Shown: in pieces, positions 9,062 through 18,182 of the stretch
How the letters are laid out: each line of letters starts with the position of its first letter
Position numbering within the stretch: the stretch's first letter is position 1
Assembly (NCBI RefSeq): GCF_013377085.1
Contig: NZ_JACAAX010000036.1
Span: forward strand, 1-64,000
Reading direction: 5' to 3'
Origin: Rhodoplanes sp.
GTDB taxonomy: Bacteria > Pseudomonadota > Alphaproteobacteria > Rhizobiales > Xanthobacteraceae
Length of the DNA: 64,000 nucleotides
Translations under genes and position numbers: made by a program
The notes under the pieces: model-generated
What the model was told of the DNA's origin: nothing
The model's input: only the letters and a program-made list of their open reading frames with translations
Databases searched by the model: none

Positions 9062-9531
9062 TCACGATCGCCTGCACGATCAACGGCGAAAGAGTGGAGA
9101 CGACGGTGTCGTCGCGCGAAAACCTCGCCGACTTTTTGCGCGACCGTCTCGCCCTGACGGCGACCCATGTGGGCTGCGAGCACGGCGTCTGCGGCGCGTG
9201 CACGATCCTGTTCGACGGCCGTACCGCCCGCGCCTGCCTGCTGCTCGCCGCGCAGGCCGACGGCGCCGTGATCGAGACGCTGGAGGGCGCGACCAGAACG
9301 GGCCGCCTCGCCGCGCTCCAAAAGGCCCTCTACGAGCGTGGCGCCCTGCAATGCGGCTTCTGCACGCCCGGCATGCTGTTCACGGCGGCCGAGCTTTTGG
9401 AAGAACACCCGGCCCCGAGCCGGGAGGAGATCCGCGAGGCGCTGTCGGGCAACGCCTGCCGCTGCACCGGCTATCAGGCGATCGTCGACGCCATCGAGAC
9501 GGCGGCAAAGGACGGGCGGGCCGAGCGATGA
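9052..9531 (+). CDS. Molybdenum hydroxylase [2Fe-2S] (small) subunit
   Basis: A 159-aa two-cluster iron-sulfur subunit. The plant-ferredoxin-type cluster ligands lie in [12 protein letters not shown] plus a later cysteine in RACLLLA. The second cluster is in the C-terminal helical domain (CGFCTPGM and NACRCTGY). It shuttles electrons from the Mo site to FAD. The ATG at 9052 overlaps the FAD subunit's 3' end, and an in-frame ATG at 9058 is an alternative. The large subunit follows after a family C repeat. Confidence 0.93.
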   Translation: MSMITIACTINGERVETTVSSRENLADFLRDRLALTATHVGCEHGVCGACTILFDGRTARACLLLAAQADGAVIETLEGATRTGRLAALQKALYERGALQCGFCTPGMLFTAAELLEEHPAPSREEIREALSGNACRCTGYQAIVDAIETAAKDGRAER

Positions 9532-9551
9532 GGCGCGTGCTCGTCCAATCC

Positions 9552-9654
9552 CGTCATTCCGGAAACCGACCGAAGGTCGGTTGTCCGGAATCCATAGCCC
9601 CTGTCCGTGTGTATGGATTCCGGGCTCGCCGCTGCGCGGCGCCCCGGAATGACG
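9552..9654. repeat. Family C intergenic palindromic repeat, copy 2
   Basis: Ends are CGTCATTCCGG... and ...CCGGAATGACG. The left hairpin is ACCGACCGAAGGTCGGT and the right one is CGCCGCTGCGCGGCG. It lies between the small- and large-subunit genes of the same enzyme. Confidence 0.85.
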
Positions 9655-9670
9655 GGCGGAATCACAGGCC

Positions 9671-12025
9671 ATGACATCATCTCCCGCCCTCCCCGCCCCC
9701 ATCGGCGAGCGCGTGCCGCACCGACGCACGCGGCGGCTGGCGCATGGCCGCGGCCGCTATGTCGGCGACATCAAGATCCCCGGCATGCTGCACGGGACCT
9801 TTGTGCGGTGCCCGCACGCCCATGCGCGCATCGACGCGATCGACATGAAGGCCGCGAAAAGTCTGCCCGGCGTCGTCGCGGTGCTCACGAGCGCCGACAT
9901 CGCGAAGGTGTGCAAGCCGTGGCGCGGCGTGCACGGGCTGTTCCCGTCGCTCAACGCGCCGCTGCAGCACGCTCTCGCCATCGACACGGCGCGCTGGAGC
10001 GGCGAGCCGGTTGCGCTGGTCGTCGCGACCAGCCGGTCGATCGCCGAGGATGCGGCGGGACTCGTCGACGTCGAATACACGCCGCTGCCCGCGGTCGCCG
10101 ACCCGGAGAGCGCCCGCGACGGCACGACAAAAATCCATCCCGAATTCGGCACCAATGTCTGCCTCGCGGCGTCGCACGAGAGCGGCGACGTCGATGCCGC
10201 CTTCACCGGTGCCGCGACCGTGGCCGCGGAGACGTTTCGGTTCGGCCGCCACACCGGCGTGCCGCTGGAGCCGCGCGGCCTGATCGCCGAGTTCGATCCG
10301 ACCGAGCGGCGGCTGACGGTGCACCACTCGCACCAGTGCCCACACCAGATGCAGAACGATTTTGCCGTGCTGCTCGATCTGCCCGAGCACCGCGTACGGG
10401 TGATCGCCCCCGACGTCGGCGGCGGCTTCGGGATAAAACAGCAGCTCTACGGCGACGAGATCGCGGTGTGCGCCGCCTCCATGCTGCTCGGCCGCCCAGT
10501 CGCCTGGTTCGCCGACCGGCTGGAATCGTTCACGGCCGACATCCATGCGCGCGAGCATGTGGTGCAGGGCCGCGTCGCGCTCTCGGCCCACGGCGACATC
10601 CTGGCCTTCGAGGTCGACGACCTGCACGCCATCGGCCCCTACTCGCAGTTCCCGCGCTCCAGCGCCGGCGAGGGCCGCGCCGTGCTGACCCAGACCGGCG
10701 CCCCCTACCGGTTCGACGCGTTGCGGGCGCGCGCCACCGCCGTGTTCCAGAACAAGGGCATGTCGGGCCACTATCGCGGCGTCGGCCAGCCGATCGCCTG
10801 CGCCGTCACCGAGTTGCTGCTCGACAAGGCCGCGCGAAAAGCCGGGCTCGACCCGATCGACGTGCGCCGCCGCAACATGGTGCGGAGCGCCGACCTGCCG
10901 TGGCGGGCACCGACCGGCGTCGTCTATCCGCGCCTCGCGTTCGAAGAATGCTTCGCCACGCTGGAGGCTCACGTCGATCTGGTCGGGCTCCGACGCGACT
11001 GCGCCGACGCGCGAAAGAACGGGCGGCTGCGCGGCCTGGGGCTCGCCTGCTTCGTCGAGCAGACCTCGCGCGGCTCCGGCTTCTACGGCGCCGGCGGCGT
11101 CGCGGTGTCGAGCCGCGACGGCTGCACGCTGCGGCTGGAACCCAACGGCGCGGTGCGCTGCCTGTCGAGCATCACCGAGCAGGGCCAGGGCACCGAGACC
11201 GGCGTCCTGCAGGTGATCGCCGCCGCGGTCGGCGTGCCGCTTGATTCAGTGGACATCCTCACCGGCGACACGGCGACCAGCTTCCACGGCGGCGGCACCT
11301 GGGGCTCGCGCTGCATGGCGATCGGCGGCGAGGCGGCATGGCGGGCCGGCCGCGCGCTGCGTGCCGAGATTCTGACAATCGCCGCACACCTGCTGCAGGC
11401 GGACAGCACTGCGCTCGACATCCGCTACGGCGTCGTGGTCGACGCCGGCGGCGCCGCCCGCATGACGCTCGCCGAGGTCGGCGCGGTCGGCCATTTCCGC
11501 CCGCACGATCTGCCCGGCCTGAACCCGCAGCTCGTCGCCTCGGCGAGCTACGGGCCCGACACGCCGTTCCGGGCCGGCTGCGGCATCCAGCTCGCCGTCG
11601 TCGAGATCGACCCCGACAGCGGCATGGTGCGGCTCGATCGCTTCGTCGTGGTGCACGAGTGCGGACTGGTGGTGAACCCGCTGCTGGTCGACGAGCAGAT
11701 CCGCGGCGGCGTCGTGCAGGGCATCGGCGCGGCGCTGCTCGAGGAGCTGCTGTACGATTCCGACGGACAGCTCCTCAACGGCAGCATGGCCGACTATCTC
11801 CTCCCGATGGCGCCGGAGCTGTGCGACATCGAGCTCTTGCACGCCCACGCGGCCGCACAAGGCGGCGACGACCTCGGCATCGCCGGCGTCGGCGAGGCCG
11901 GCACCACGGGCGCCTCGGCCGCGGTGCTGTGCGCCGTCAACGACGCGCTTTTCGCCCGCGGCGTGTCGATCGCCCAGATCCCATGCACGCCCGAGCGAGT
12001 GCTGACGGCGCTGGGAGTCATATAA
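9671..12025 (+). CDS. Molybdenum hydroxylase molybdopterin-binding (large) subunit
   Basis: This 784-aa catalytic subunit of the xanthine oxidase family binds Mo-pyranopterin cytosine dinucleotide. The N-terminal substrate-entry domain contains GRYVGDIKIPGMLHG. The Mo-site loops include VGGGFGIKQQ and SGHYRGVGQP. The catalytic base is the glutamate of GVGEAGTTGA near the C-terminus. The active-site loop lacks the cysteine of true CO dehydrogenase (AYRCSFR), so CO oxidation is not expected. Hydroxylation of a heteroaromatic ring or aldehyde is the family's role. The small FAD and Fe-S genes upstream complete the heterotrimer. Confidence 0.92.
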   Translation: MTSSPALPAPIGERVPHRRTRRLAHGRGRYVGDIKIPGMLHGTFVRCPHAHARIDAIDMKAAKSLPGVVAVLTSADIAKVCKPWRGVHGLFPSLNAPLQHALAIDTARWSGEPVALVVATSRSIAEDAAGLVDVEYTPLPAVADPESARDGTTKIHPEFGTNVCLAASHESGDVDAAFTGAATVAAETFRFGRHTGVPLEPRGLIAEFDPTERRLTVHHSHQCPHQMQNDFAVLLDLPEHRVRVIAPDVGGGFGIKQQLYGDEIAVCAASMLLGRPVAWFADRLESFTADIHAREHVVQGRVALSAHGDILAFEVDDLHAIGPYSQFPRSSAGEGRAVLTQTGAPYRFDALRARATAVFQNKGMSGHYRGVGQPIACAVTELLLDKAARKAGLDPIDVRRRNMVRSADLPWRAPTGVVYPRLAFEECFATLEAHVDLVGLRRDCADARKNGRLRGLGLACFVEQTSRGSGFYGAGGVAVSSRDGCTLRLEPNGAVRCLSSITEQGQGTETGVLQVIAAAVGVPLDSVDILTGDTATSFHGGGTWGSRCMAIGGEAAWRAGRALRAEILTIAAHLLQADSTALDIRYGVVVDAGGAARMTLAEVGAVGHFRPHDLPGLNPQLVASASYGPDTPFRAGCGIQLAVVEIDPDSGMVRLDRFVVVHECGLVVNPLLVDEQIRGGVVQGIGAALLEELLYDSDGQLLNGSMADYLLPMAPELCDIELLHAHAAAQGGDDLGIAGVGEAGTTGASAAVLCAVNDALFARGVSIAQIPCTPERVLTALGVI

Positions 12026-12030
12026 ACAAC

Positions 12031-12135
12031 TCGTCATTCCGGGGCGCGGGCTGCAAGCCCGCGAGCCCGGAATCCTTAAACACAGACCGGGGTTATGGAT
12101 TCCGGGTTCGCCGCTGCGCGGCGCCCCGGAATGAC
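12031..12135. repeat. Family C intergenic palindromic repeat, copy 3
   Basis: It begins TCGTCATTCCGGGGCGCGGG and ends in CGCCCCGGAATGACC. It fills most of the convergent gap between the large Mo subunit and the Ldh-family gene. Confidence 0.85.
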
Positions 12136-12159
12136 CGGTCGGTTTGTTCGACAATCGCC

Positions 12160-13230
12160 TCAGCTCCCTACCCCCGCCACGCCCAGCCGCATGGCCAACG
12201 CCTGCAGGGCCGCGAGCGTCTTCGCCACCACCGGAATGCCGGAGTCGGAGCGGCGCGTCATCTCGCCCAGGGCGCGCTCGCCCGGGAACAGGATCGTTCC
12301 GCCCGGCTCGCGCGGCTCGGCCGCCTTGATGGTGTCGAGGAACGTCTCCATCCGCTGCTCGAACGCCTCGCGCGGCTGGAAGGCCGTGATGTCGATCGCC
12401 TGCAGCGTGAAGGAGATCCGCATCGGCAGATCGGCGGGCTGAAAGCCGTTGGCGCCCGGCAGGCCGGCGACCGCGCCGCCGAGAATGCCGGTGACGATCT
12501 CGTTGACCATGGCGATGCCAAAGGCCTTGTAGCCGCCGAACGGCAGCAGCGACATGCTCTTCAGGGCCTCGGCCGGGTCCGTCGTGTCTCGCCCCTCGCG
12601 GTCGAGCGCCCAGCCTTCAGGGATCGGAATGCCGAGGTCGCGGGCGCGAAGAATGCGCTCGACCGCCGCCGAGGTGCAGGCCATGTCGAGGGCGAAGCAG
12701 CCGTGCCGGCCGGCCGGCGCGGCCACCGCGACCGGGTTGTTGCCGAGCACCGGCGTCCTGCCGCCCGGCGGCGGCATCACGCGGCGGCTCGCCGTGGTGT
12801 AGACGAAGCCGATCATGCCGGCGCGCGCCGCCTGCAGGGCATAGTGCTTGGCCGAGGTGAGCGAGTTGGCGTTGCGCACCGTGACGAGGCCGAGCCCGTG
12901 CTCGCGCGCCTTGTCGATGGCGCGGGCCATCGCCCGCACGGCCGTCACCTGGCCGATGCTGCAGTTCGCGTCCCACAGGGCGATGGCGCCGCGATCGCGC
13001 ACCACCGTGATGTCGGTCGATGCGCGGTCGCCACCGGCCTCGATGCGGCCGAGCACCTGCAGGAACAGCCGCATCCCGTGCGACTCCTCGCCCATCAGTT
13101 CCGCCTGGAGAAACACCTCCGCCGTCGCGGCGGCATCCTCCGGCGCCACCCCGAGCGCCTCGACCAGGGCGACGCAGTGCCGCCGCAGCGCCGCCGCATC
13201 GATCACGACGCGTTGTTCGTCTCCGGACAT
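12160..13230 (-). CDS. Ldh-family (malate/lactate-type) NAD(P)-dependent oxidoreductase
   Basis: A 356-aa enzyme of the Ldh2 family, which also includes ureidoglycolate and sulfolactate dehydrogenases. Recognisable elements are EESHGMRLFLQVLGRI near the N-terminus, the NSLTSAKHYALQAARAGMIG region, GNNPVAVAAP, and GYKAFGIAMVNEI in the C-terminal half. The ATG at 13230 (MSGDEQRVV) is preferred over 13323, which would overlap flgL. The gene is convergent with the hydroxylase operon and may act on its product, but the flagellar genes lie immediately on its other side. Substrate not determinable. Confidence 0.85.
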   Translation of the reverse strand: MSGDEQRVVIDAAALRRHCVALVEALGVAPEDAAATAEVFLQAELMGEESHGMRLFLQVLGRIEAGGDRASTDITVVRDRGAIALWDANCSIGQVTAVRAMARAIDKAREHGLGLVTVRNANSLTSAKHYALQAARAGMIGFVYTTASRRVMPPPGGRTPVLGNNPVAVAAPAGRHGCFALDMACTSAAVERILRARDLGIPIPEGWALDREGRDTTDPAEALKSMSLLPFGGYKAFGIAMVNEIVTGILGGAVAGLPGANGFQPADLPMRISFTLQAIDITAFQPREAFEQRMETFLDTIKAAEPREPGGTILFPGERALGEMTRRSDSGIPVVAKTLAALQALAMRLGVAGVGS

Positions 13231-13319
13231 GATGCTCACGCGCGTCCTCGCTCCTTGCTGTTCGCGCGTGTTGTCGACGCCGTGCCCGACCTTGTCAATC
13301 GAACCGCGACGGCGGCCCG

Positions 13320-14246
13320 TCACTTCAAGTAATCGACCAGATTGAGGCTCTGGATCTTGTTGATCGCCGAATAGGCGGCCTCGAGCTGGGCCTGCCGGGT
13401 CGACAGCTCTGCCGAGGCAGCGGCGACGTCGACGTCGGTCAGGTTGGACTCGAGCGAGCTCGCCTGATCCTGGAAGGTCGTCTGCATGCTGACGGCGCTT
13501 TCCATGGTGCTGGCGTTGATCGACAGCTTGGTCTGGATCGACGACACCCCGGACAGCGCCTCCTCGGCCAGCGACAAGGCCTCGGTCAGCGTGTCGCTGT
13601 CGAGCGTGCTGCTCGACATGTTCGACATCAGGTTGAAGGCCCGCAACGCCTTCTCGAAGGCCGGATTGTCCGCCGTGACGCCGTACTGCACCACCTGCTC
13701 AGAGCTGACCCGGACCGAGGCGATCTCGTCGTCGCCGTTGTAGTAGCTGGTGCTCGCGGTGGAGGGCGTGGTCTGCGCCGGATAGGCCGACGAGGACACG
13801 TCGACCGGCTTGGTGTCGGTCATCGCACCGGAGAAGAGATAGCGCCCCTCGTATTGCGTGTTCAGCAGCGAGGCGAACTCGTCCATGTATTCCGACATGG
13901 CAGTGGTGAGACTCGCCAGCGTGCCGTCGTCGAGCGTACCGGCGTCGGTGGCCGAGACGATCGAGCTGCGCAGCGTGGTCAGCAGGTCGGTCATCTGCGT
14001 GCAGGCCGAGTACATCACCTCGATCCGACTGCCCGTATTGGTCGCCGCATCGCTGTAGGCCGTGGATTGGGCGATCGAGGTCTGCAGATCGAGAACGCGC
14101 CGGCTGGTCGCGCCGAGGCCGCCGAACGTGTCCGAGATGTTGCCGGAGGCTTCCTGCAGCTCGATCTCGACCGTGCGCGACTGCGACCGCAGCGCGCTCT
14201 GGATCATCTTCTCGCTGAGAGCGAAGGTGGCGACACGGCCCAGCAT
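13320..14246 (-). CDS. flgL: Flagellar hook-associated protein FlgL (HAP3)
   Basis: A 308-aa flagellin-like protein forming the hook-filament junction. The N-terminal helix region contains LGATSRRVLDLQTSIAQSTA and the C-terminal helix contains QAQLEAAYSAINKIQSLNLV, the paired coiled-coil ends characteristic of FlgL and flagellins. The Asn/Ser/Thr-rich centre is the exposed domain. It is the last gene of the leftward axial cluster, 16 nt after flgK. It is exported by the flagellar type III system, with FlgN-like protein (16075) as the likely chaperone. Confidence 0.9.
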   Translation of the reverse strand: MLGRVATFALSEKMIQSALRSQSRTVEIELQEASGNISDTFGGLGATSRRVLDLQTSIAQSTAYSDAATNTGSRIEVMYSACTQMTDLLTTLRSSIVSATDAGTLDDGTLASLTTAMSEYMDEFASLLNTQYEGRYLFSGAMTDTKPVDVSSSAYPAQTTPSTASTSYYNGDDEIASVRVSSEQVVQYGVTADNPAFEKALRAFNLMSNMSSSTLDSDTLTEALSLAEEALSGVSSIQTKLSINASTMESAVSMQTTFQDQASSLESNLTDVDVAAASAELSTRQAQLEAAYSAINKIQSLNLVDYLK

Positions 14247-14262
14247 GGCGGCTTCTCCTCGA

Positions 14263-16035
14263 TCAGCCAGACTGGACCATGTCGATCAGCGTCGAGAAGA
14301 GCTGATTGAGCACCGACACGATCTGGGCGGCGGCCTCGTACATGTTCTGCAGCTCGCTCAGCAGATTGGTCTCCTCGTCGACGTTCACGCCGGACTCCGA
14401 CGACATCGCGTCCGAGACGCTGCTCTGCAGAGAGGTCGCGGTGGTCAGCTCGTCCTCGGCGCTCGAATAGGTCGTCGAGACGGCCCCGACCACCTCCGAG
14501 GCATAGTTGGCGAAGGTCGTCTTGGCGCTGCCGAGATTGCCGGCCCCCCCGAAGGTGTGCTTTTGCTCGAAGACGTCGAGCAACGCCGACGAGATGGTGC
14601 TCGAGCCGCTCGACAGCACGGTCGATCCCGTGGTCGGCGACGACGAGGAGTCGAGCGTCGACACCGCGAGCAGCGAGGTGTTCGACAGGATGTCGGAGCG
14701 CACCGAAAAGTTCGACGCGCTGGTCGCCGTGACGAGATCGTTGAGGCCGAGCCAGTCCGACAGCCCCTGCGCGCTCGTGCCGACCGAGCTGTCCATCTCG
14801 TTCACGGCGACGCCGTTGCTCGAGTCGTCCGCCGAGACCACCAGATGTCCGCTCGAATCGATGCTCGCCGACAGGCCGCTGATGCCGTCGATCGCCGTGA
14901 CGAGATCGCCGACGGTCGCATAGCTCGACAGGTCGAGGTCCGCGTAGGAGACGAGATTACCGTCCGAATCGACCGCCGCGAACCGCACCGTCCCGGTCGC
15001 CGACAGCGCGTCGCTGGAGGCGAGCGTCGTCGAGCCGGTGAGGCTGGACGGAGCCGGCAGGGCCGTGCCCTGGTTGTGCACCTCGTTGAGCGCATCGGCG
15101 AGCTCGACCGCGAGATTGTCGAGATCGGACTGCGCGGCCGGCAGGGTGTCGTCGCGCAGCGTGATCAGCGCCCCGACCTTGCCGCTGGTGATCTGCGAGG
15201 TGATGTCGACGCCGTCGACCGTGATGCCGGAGAAGCCGCTCGGCGGCGTCGCGCTGTAGGTGGTCTGCGACGTGACCGTGGAGGCGCTCGAATAGGAGAG
15301 CTCGTGGACCGAGCTGTCGACCAGCACCTGGCCGCTGCTGGTATAGACCTGCACCTCGTTGTTCGAGTTGGTGAACCAGGTCACGTTCGTCAACGAGGCG
15401 AGGTTTTCGAGCGCCGTGTTGCGCTGGTCCTCGAGGTCGCCGGTCGCGGCGCCGGAGGCCTGCGCGCTGACGATCCGCTCGTTGTAGGAGTCGATGTCGT
15501 TCAGCGCCTGGTTGATCGAATCGACCGAGGTGTCGATGTCCGCGTCGGCGTTCGCCCGCAAATCCTGGATGCTGCTCGACGTGCTGCGGAGCTGGGACGC
15601 GAGCGTGTCGAGCGAACTGATCACCTGGGCCTGCAGCGTCTCGCTCTCCGGCGTATCGGACAGCGACGTCAGCGCCGAGCTGAGATCGGCGATCAAGTTG
15701 GCGATCGAGGTGCCGGTCTCGGTGTCGTCGCTCGACGAGGTCGACCCGTAGAGATTCTGCAGGAGGCTGGTGTATTCCTCGGTCGCCGTCGCCGCACCGA
15801 GCCGCGAATCGGCGGAGACCAGCGACGAGAGCAGCAGCTTGTCGACCTTGCTGGCGATGCTGCTGACCGTGACGCCGGTTCCGACCCCGTCCGTCACGTC
15901 GGCCGACTGCGTCGCCACCTTGCGGGTGTAACCGTCGGTGTCGGCGTTGGCGATGTTGGTGGACGTGACGCTGATCCGCGTCTGCGCCGTCAACAGGGCG
16001 CTCAAGGCGATGCTGCGAGCGGCGCTGAGCGACAT
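14263..16035 (-). CDS. flgK: Flagellar hook-associated protein FlgK (HAP1)
   Basis: A 590-aa junction protein. The N-terminus has the flagellar rod/hook signature with TSTNIANADTDGYTRKVA, and the C-terminus EETNLLSELQNMYEAAAQIV is a strong FlgK ending. The large middle is Ser/Thr/Asp-rich and probably surface exposed. Length agrees with other FlgK proteins. It lies between the chaperone-like gene and flgL, and all genes read leftward, indicating one transcription unit. Confidence 0.93.
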   Translation of the reverse strand: MSLSAARSIALSALLTAQTRISVTSTNIANADTDGYTRKVATQSADVTDGVGTGVTVSSIASKVDKLLLSSLVSADSRLGAATATEEYTSLLQNLYGSTSSSDDTETGTSIANLIADLSSALTSLSDTPESETLQAQVISSLDTLASQLRSTSSSIQDLRANADADIDTSVDSINQALNDIDSYNERIVSAQASGAATGDLEDQRNTALENLASLTNVTWFTNSNNEVQVYTSSGQVLVDSSVHELSYSSASTVTSQTTYSATPPSGFSGITVDGVDITSQITSGKVGALITLRDDTLPAAQSDLDNLAVELADALNEVHNQGTALPAPSSLTGSTTLASSDALSATGTVRFAAVDSDGNLVSYADLDLSSYATVGDLVTAIDGISGLSASIDSSGHLVVSADDSSNGVAVNEMDSSVGTSAQGLSDWLGLNDLVTATSASNFSVRSDILSNTSLLAVSTLDSSSSPTTGSTVLSSGSSTISSALLDVFEQKHTFGGAGNLGSAKTTFANYASEVVGAVSTTYSSAEDELTTATSLQSSVSDAMSSESGVNVDEETNLLSELQNMYEAAAQIVSVLNQLFSTLIDMVQSG

Positions 16036-16074
16036 CGTCCGTCTCCCTCCGGTTGGCGCCGCCAGACCCCCTCG

Positions 16075-16542
16075 TCAGGCCTGGATTCCCTTGCCGCCGA
16101 GCGTGCTGGCGACGCGCGGCCCGGCGACCTGGCCGTTCCGTCCGTAGGTCGCCCGCGACGTCACGTCCTCGCGGATCGCCCGCATGATCGCATCGACGCG
16201 CCGCTGGCTCGCGGCGATCGCCTGCCGCAGCCGGGTGACGTTCTCGTCCATGACGGTGTTGAGCGTACGGATGCGCTCCACCAGCCGCTCGCGCAGGCCG
16301 ACGTCGCCGACGGTCTCGCCCAGACGATGGCGCTGGACGTGGAGGGCCCACCGCTCGATGTCCTCGGCGAGCGCGGTCTTGCGGGCCGTCGACGCCGAGA
16401 GCTTGGCCGGCATGCCGCGCGCCAGATTCCTGTTCTCCTGCTCGACGAGGGCGATCAGCTCGTCGATGAGCGTGGTCACCTTCGCGACGGACATGTCGGC
16501 CGACGAGGCCGGGGCGCCGCTTTCGATCGATGCCGTGGACAT
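16075..16542 (-). CDS. FlgN-like flagellar export chaperone
   Basis: A 155-aa helical protein placed directly before flgK and flgL, where flgN is expected. The pattern LIDELIALVEQENRNLARGM followed by a long heptad-rich helix matches FlgN-family organisation. The C-terminal TYGRNGQVA is a frequent FlgN-type tail. It would hold FlgK and FlgL soluble before export. Identification rests on helix pattern and position rather than on an invariant motif. Confidence 0.7.
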   Translation of the reverse strand: MSTASIESGAPASSADMSVAKVTTLIDELIALVEQENRNLARGMPAKLSASTARKTALAEDIERWALHVQRHRLGETVGDVGLRERLVERIRTLNTVMDENVTRLRQAIAASQRRVDAIMRAIREDVTSRATYGRNGQVAGPRVASTLGGKGIQA

Positions 16543-16559
16543 GGGCTACTCCTTGATCC

Positions 16560-16883
16560 TCAAAAACGCTTCGCCTGGGGAGGAAGCGTTCTCAGGCCGC
16601 TGGTCGTCCGATACGCGGTCACGGCCTTGCTCTGACGGTCGATGGTTTCCAATTGCGCTCCGAGACGGTTTCGCTCGGCGATCAGCCGGCGCAGCAGCGC
16701 CGCCAGATCGGCCATGGTCGCGAGGACCACACGCTCGGATGCGCCGTCCGCGAGTCGGGGTGCCTTGCCGGTCGGCGGCGGGCCGCCCTGAGCAGGCCGC
16801 AGCCGGCCGGCTTCGATGGTCGCCCGGCGCGCCTGGTGGAGGAGCGCGTCGTCATCCGGAGCTTTCGGAGGTCGTCGCCGCAT
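16560..16883 (-). CDS. Small hypothetical protein of the flagellar cluster, 107 aa
   Basis: The gene begins 3 nt after the flgE stop and ends 17 nt before the flgN-like start, so it is probably co-translated with both. The N-terminal half is basic and proline-rich. The C-terminal half contains one predicted helix (ATMADLAALLRRLIAERNRL). I do not recognise a family. A helical chaperone, a hook-length-related role, or a rod/hook assembly accessory are all possible. Confidence 0.6.
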   Translation of the reverse strand: MRRRPPKAPDDDALLHQARRATIEAGRLRPAQGGPPPTGKAPRLADGASERVVLATMADLAALLRRLIAERNRLGAQLETIDRQSKAVTAYRTTSGLRTLPPQAKRF

Positions 16884-16886
16884 GGC

Positions 16887-18149
16887 TCACCTCACGGCAC
16901 TGAGCAGCGTGTCGTACATGTCCTTCACGGTGGACACGACCTGCGCGGCGGCCGAATAGGCCTGCTGCGCCGTGATCATGGTGCTGAACTCCGACGTGGT
17001 ATCGGCCGTGCTCGATTCGAGCTCGCTGCCGTAGATGTCGCCGGCGCCGCCGGCGCCCGCCTCGTGCAGGGTCGCGACGCCCGAGGTGGTGCTCTCCGTG
17101 TAGACGCCGCCGCTCGAAGTGGTGAGCCCGTCCGGATTGGCGAAGGTGGCGAGCGCGACCTTGTAGATCGTGTAGGTCTTGCCGTTCGAATAGGTCGCAT
17201 TGACGTTGCCGCCGTCCGCGATGGCGATGCCGGTCAGGCTGCCGTAGGCGAGACCATCCTGATCGAGAGACTTCAGGTCGATGGCCGGCGTGTCGGAATC
17301 CGACGAGTACTGGGTCAGGCCGTCGGCGCCGCCCGCCGTGCCGAGCGACATCGTGATGGTGCTGTCGGCCGCGCCGGTGGTCCAGCCGGTGATCGACAGC
17401 GTGGCCGGGCTCGGGCTGGTGCTCGCCAGCGTGCCGCCCTCGTTGAAGGTGATCGAGATGGTTCCGCTCGACGTCCCGGTCGTCACCGTGGAATCGGAGG
17501 CGAGCGTCGGATTGCCGAAAGTGGCCGACCAGGTGTTCTCGCCCGTCTTGGTCCAGGTCACGTCGACATTGCTGGCCGTGCCGAGCGAGTCGTACACGTC
17601 CAACGTGGTCGAGAACGTGTCGCCCGTCGCCGCATCGGCCGGCAGGTTCGCCTTGATGGTCTCGGTGGTGGTCGCCGCGGCGACGCTCTGCAGCGCGCTG
17701 GTGTCGATCTTGGTCAACGTTCCCGCGGTCTCGCCGCCGATGACGTTGCCGTCCTGGTCGGTCGGCCAGCCCATCAGGGTATAGCCGTTGACGGTCAGAT
17801 AGCCGTTGTCGTCGTTGGTCGCGAAGTCGCCGTTGCGGGTGTAATAGGTCGCGCCCGACGCATCGGTGACGACGAACAGGCCGTTGCCCTGGACCGCGAT
17901 CGCCGTGTCGCTGCTCGACGCGGCCAACAGGCCCTGGCTGGAGATGTTGTAGCGGGTGCTGACGCTGACACCGCCGGCCGAATAGGACGAGGACGACCCG
18001 GAGTCGGTGAGCATGCTTTCGAAGCTCGCCGTGACGGTCTTGTAGCCGGTGGTGCTCGCATTGGCGATGTTGTCGGAGACCACCGAGATCGCCTGGCTCT
18101 GCGAGTTCATCGCCGAGACGGCCGAGTAGAGTGCGCCGGTCAGACTCAT
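16887..18149 (-). CDS. flgE: Flagellar hook protein FlgE
   Basis: A 420-aa hook subunit. The N-terminus MSLTGALYSAVSAMNSQSQA with DNIANASTTGYK, and the C-terminus MITAQQAYSAAAQVVSTVKD, are the classical rod/hook/filament signatures. The GLLAASSSDTAIAVQGNGLF region is typical of FlgE and related FlgF/FlgG proteins. The length and large Thr/Ser-rich variable domain favour hook over rod. The gene starts 33 nt after flgD, whose product caps the growing hook. Confidence 0.92.
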   Translation of the reverse strand: MSLTGALYSAVSAMNSQSQAISVVSDNIANASTTGYKTVTASFESMLTDSGSSSSYSAGGVSVSTRYNISSQGLLAASSSDTAIAVQGNGLFVVTDASGATYYTRNGDFATNDDNGYLTVNGYTLMGWPTDQDGNVIGGETAGTLTKIDTSALQSVAAATTTETIKANLPADAATGDTFSTTLDVYDSLGTASNVDVTWTKTGENTWSATFGNPTLASDSTVTTGTSSGTISITFNEGGTLASTSPSPATLSITGWTTGAADSTITMSLGTAGGADGLTQYSSDSDTPAIDLKSLDQDGLAYGSLTGIAIADGGNVNATYSNGKTYTIYKVALATFANPDGLTTSSGGVYTESTTSGVATLHEAGAGGAGDIYGSELESSTADTTSEFSTMITAQQAYSAAAQVVSTVKDMYDTLLSAVR

Positions 18150-18182
18150 GATACGCTCCTCGAACCAGATACGCGGTCCGGC

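Noticed and set aside
8189-12025. Carbon monoxide dehydrogenase (coxMSL)
   Set aside because: The large-subunit loop has no AYRCSFR cysteine motif. It belongs to the broader molybdenum hydroxylase family, although a CoxE-like gene occurs elsewhere in the window.
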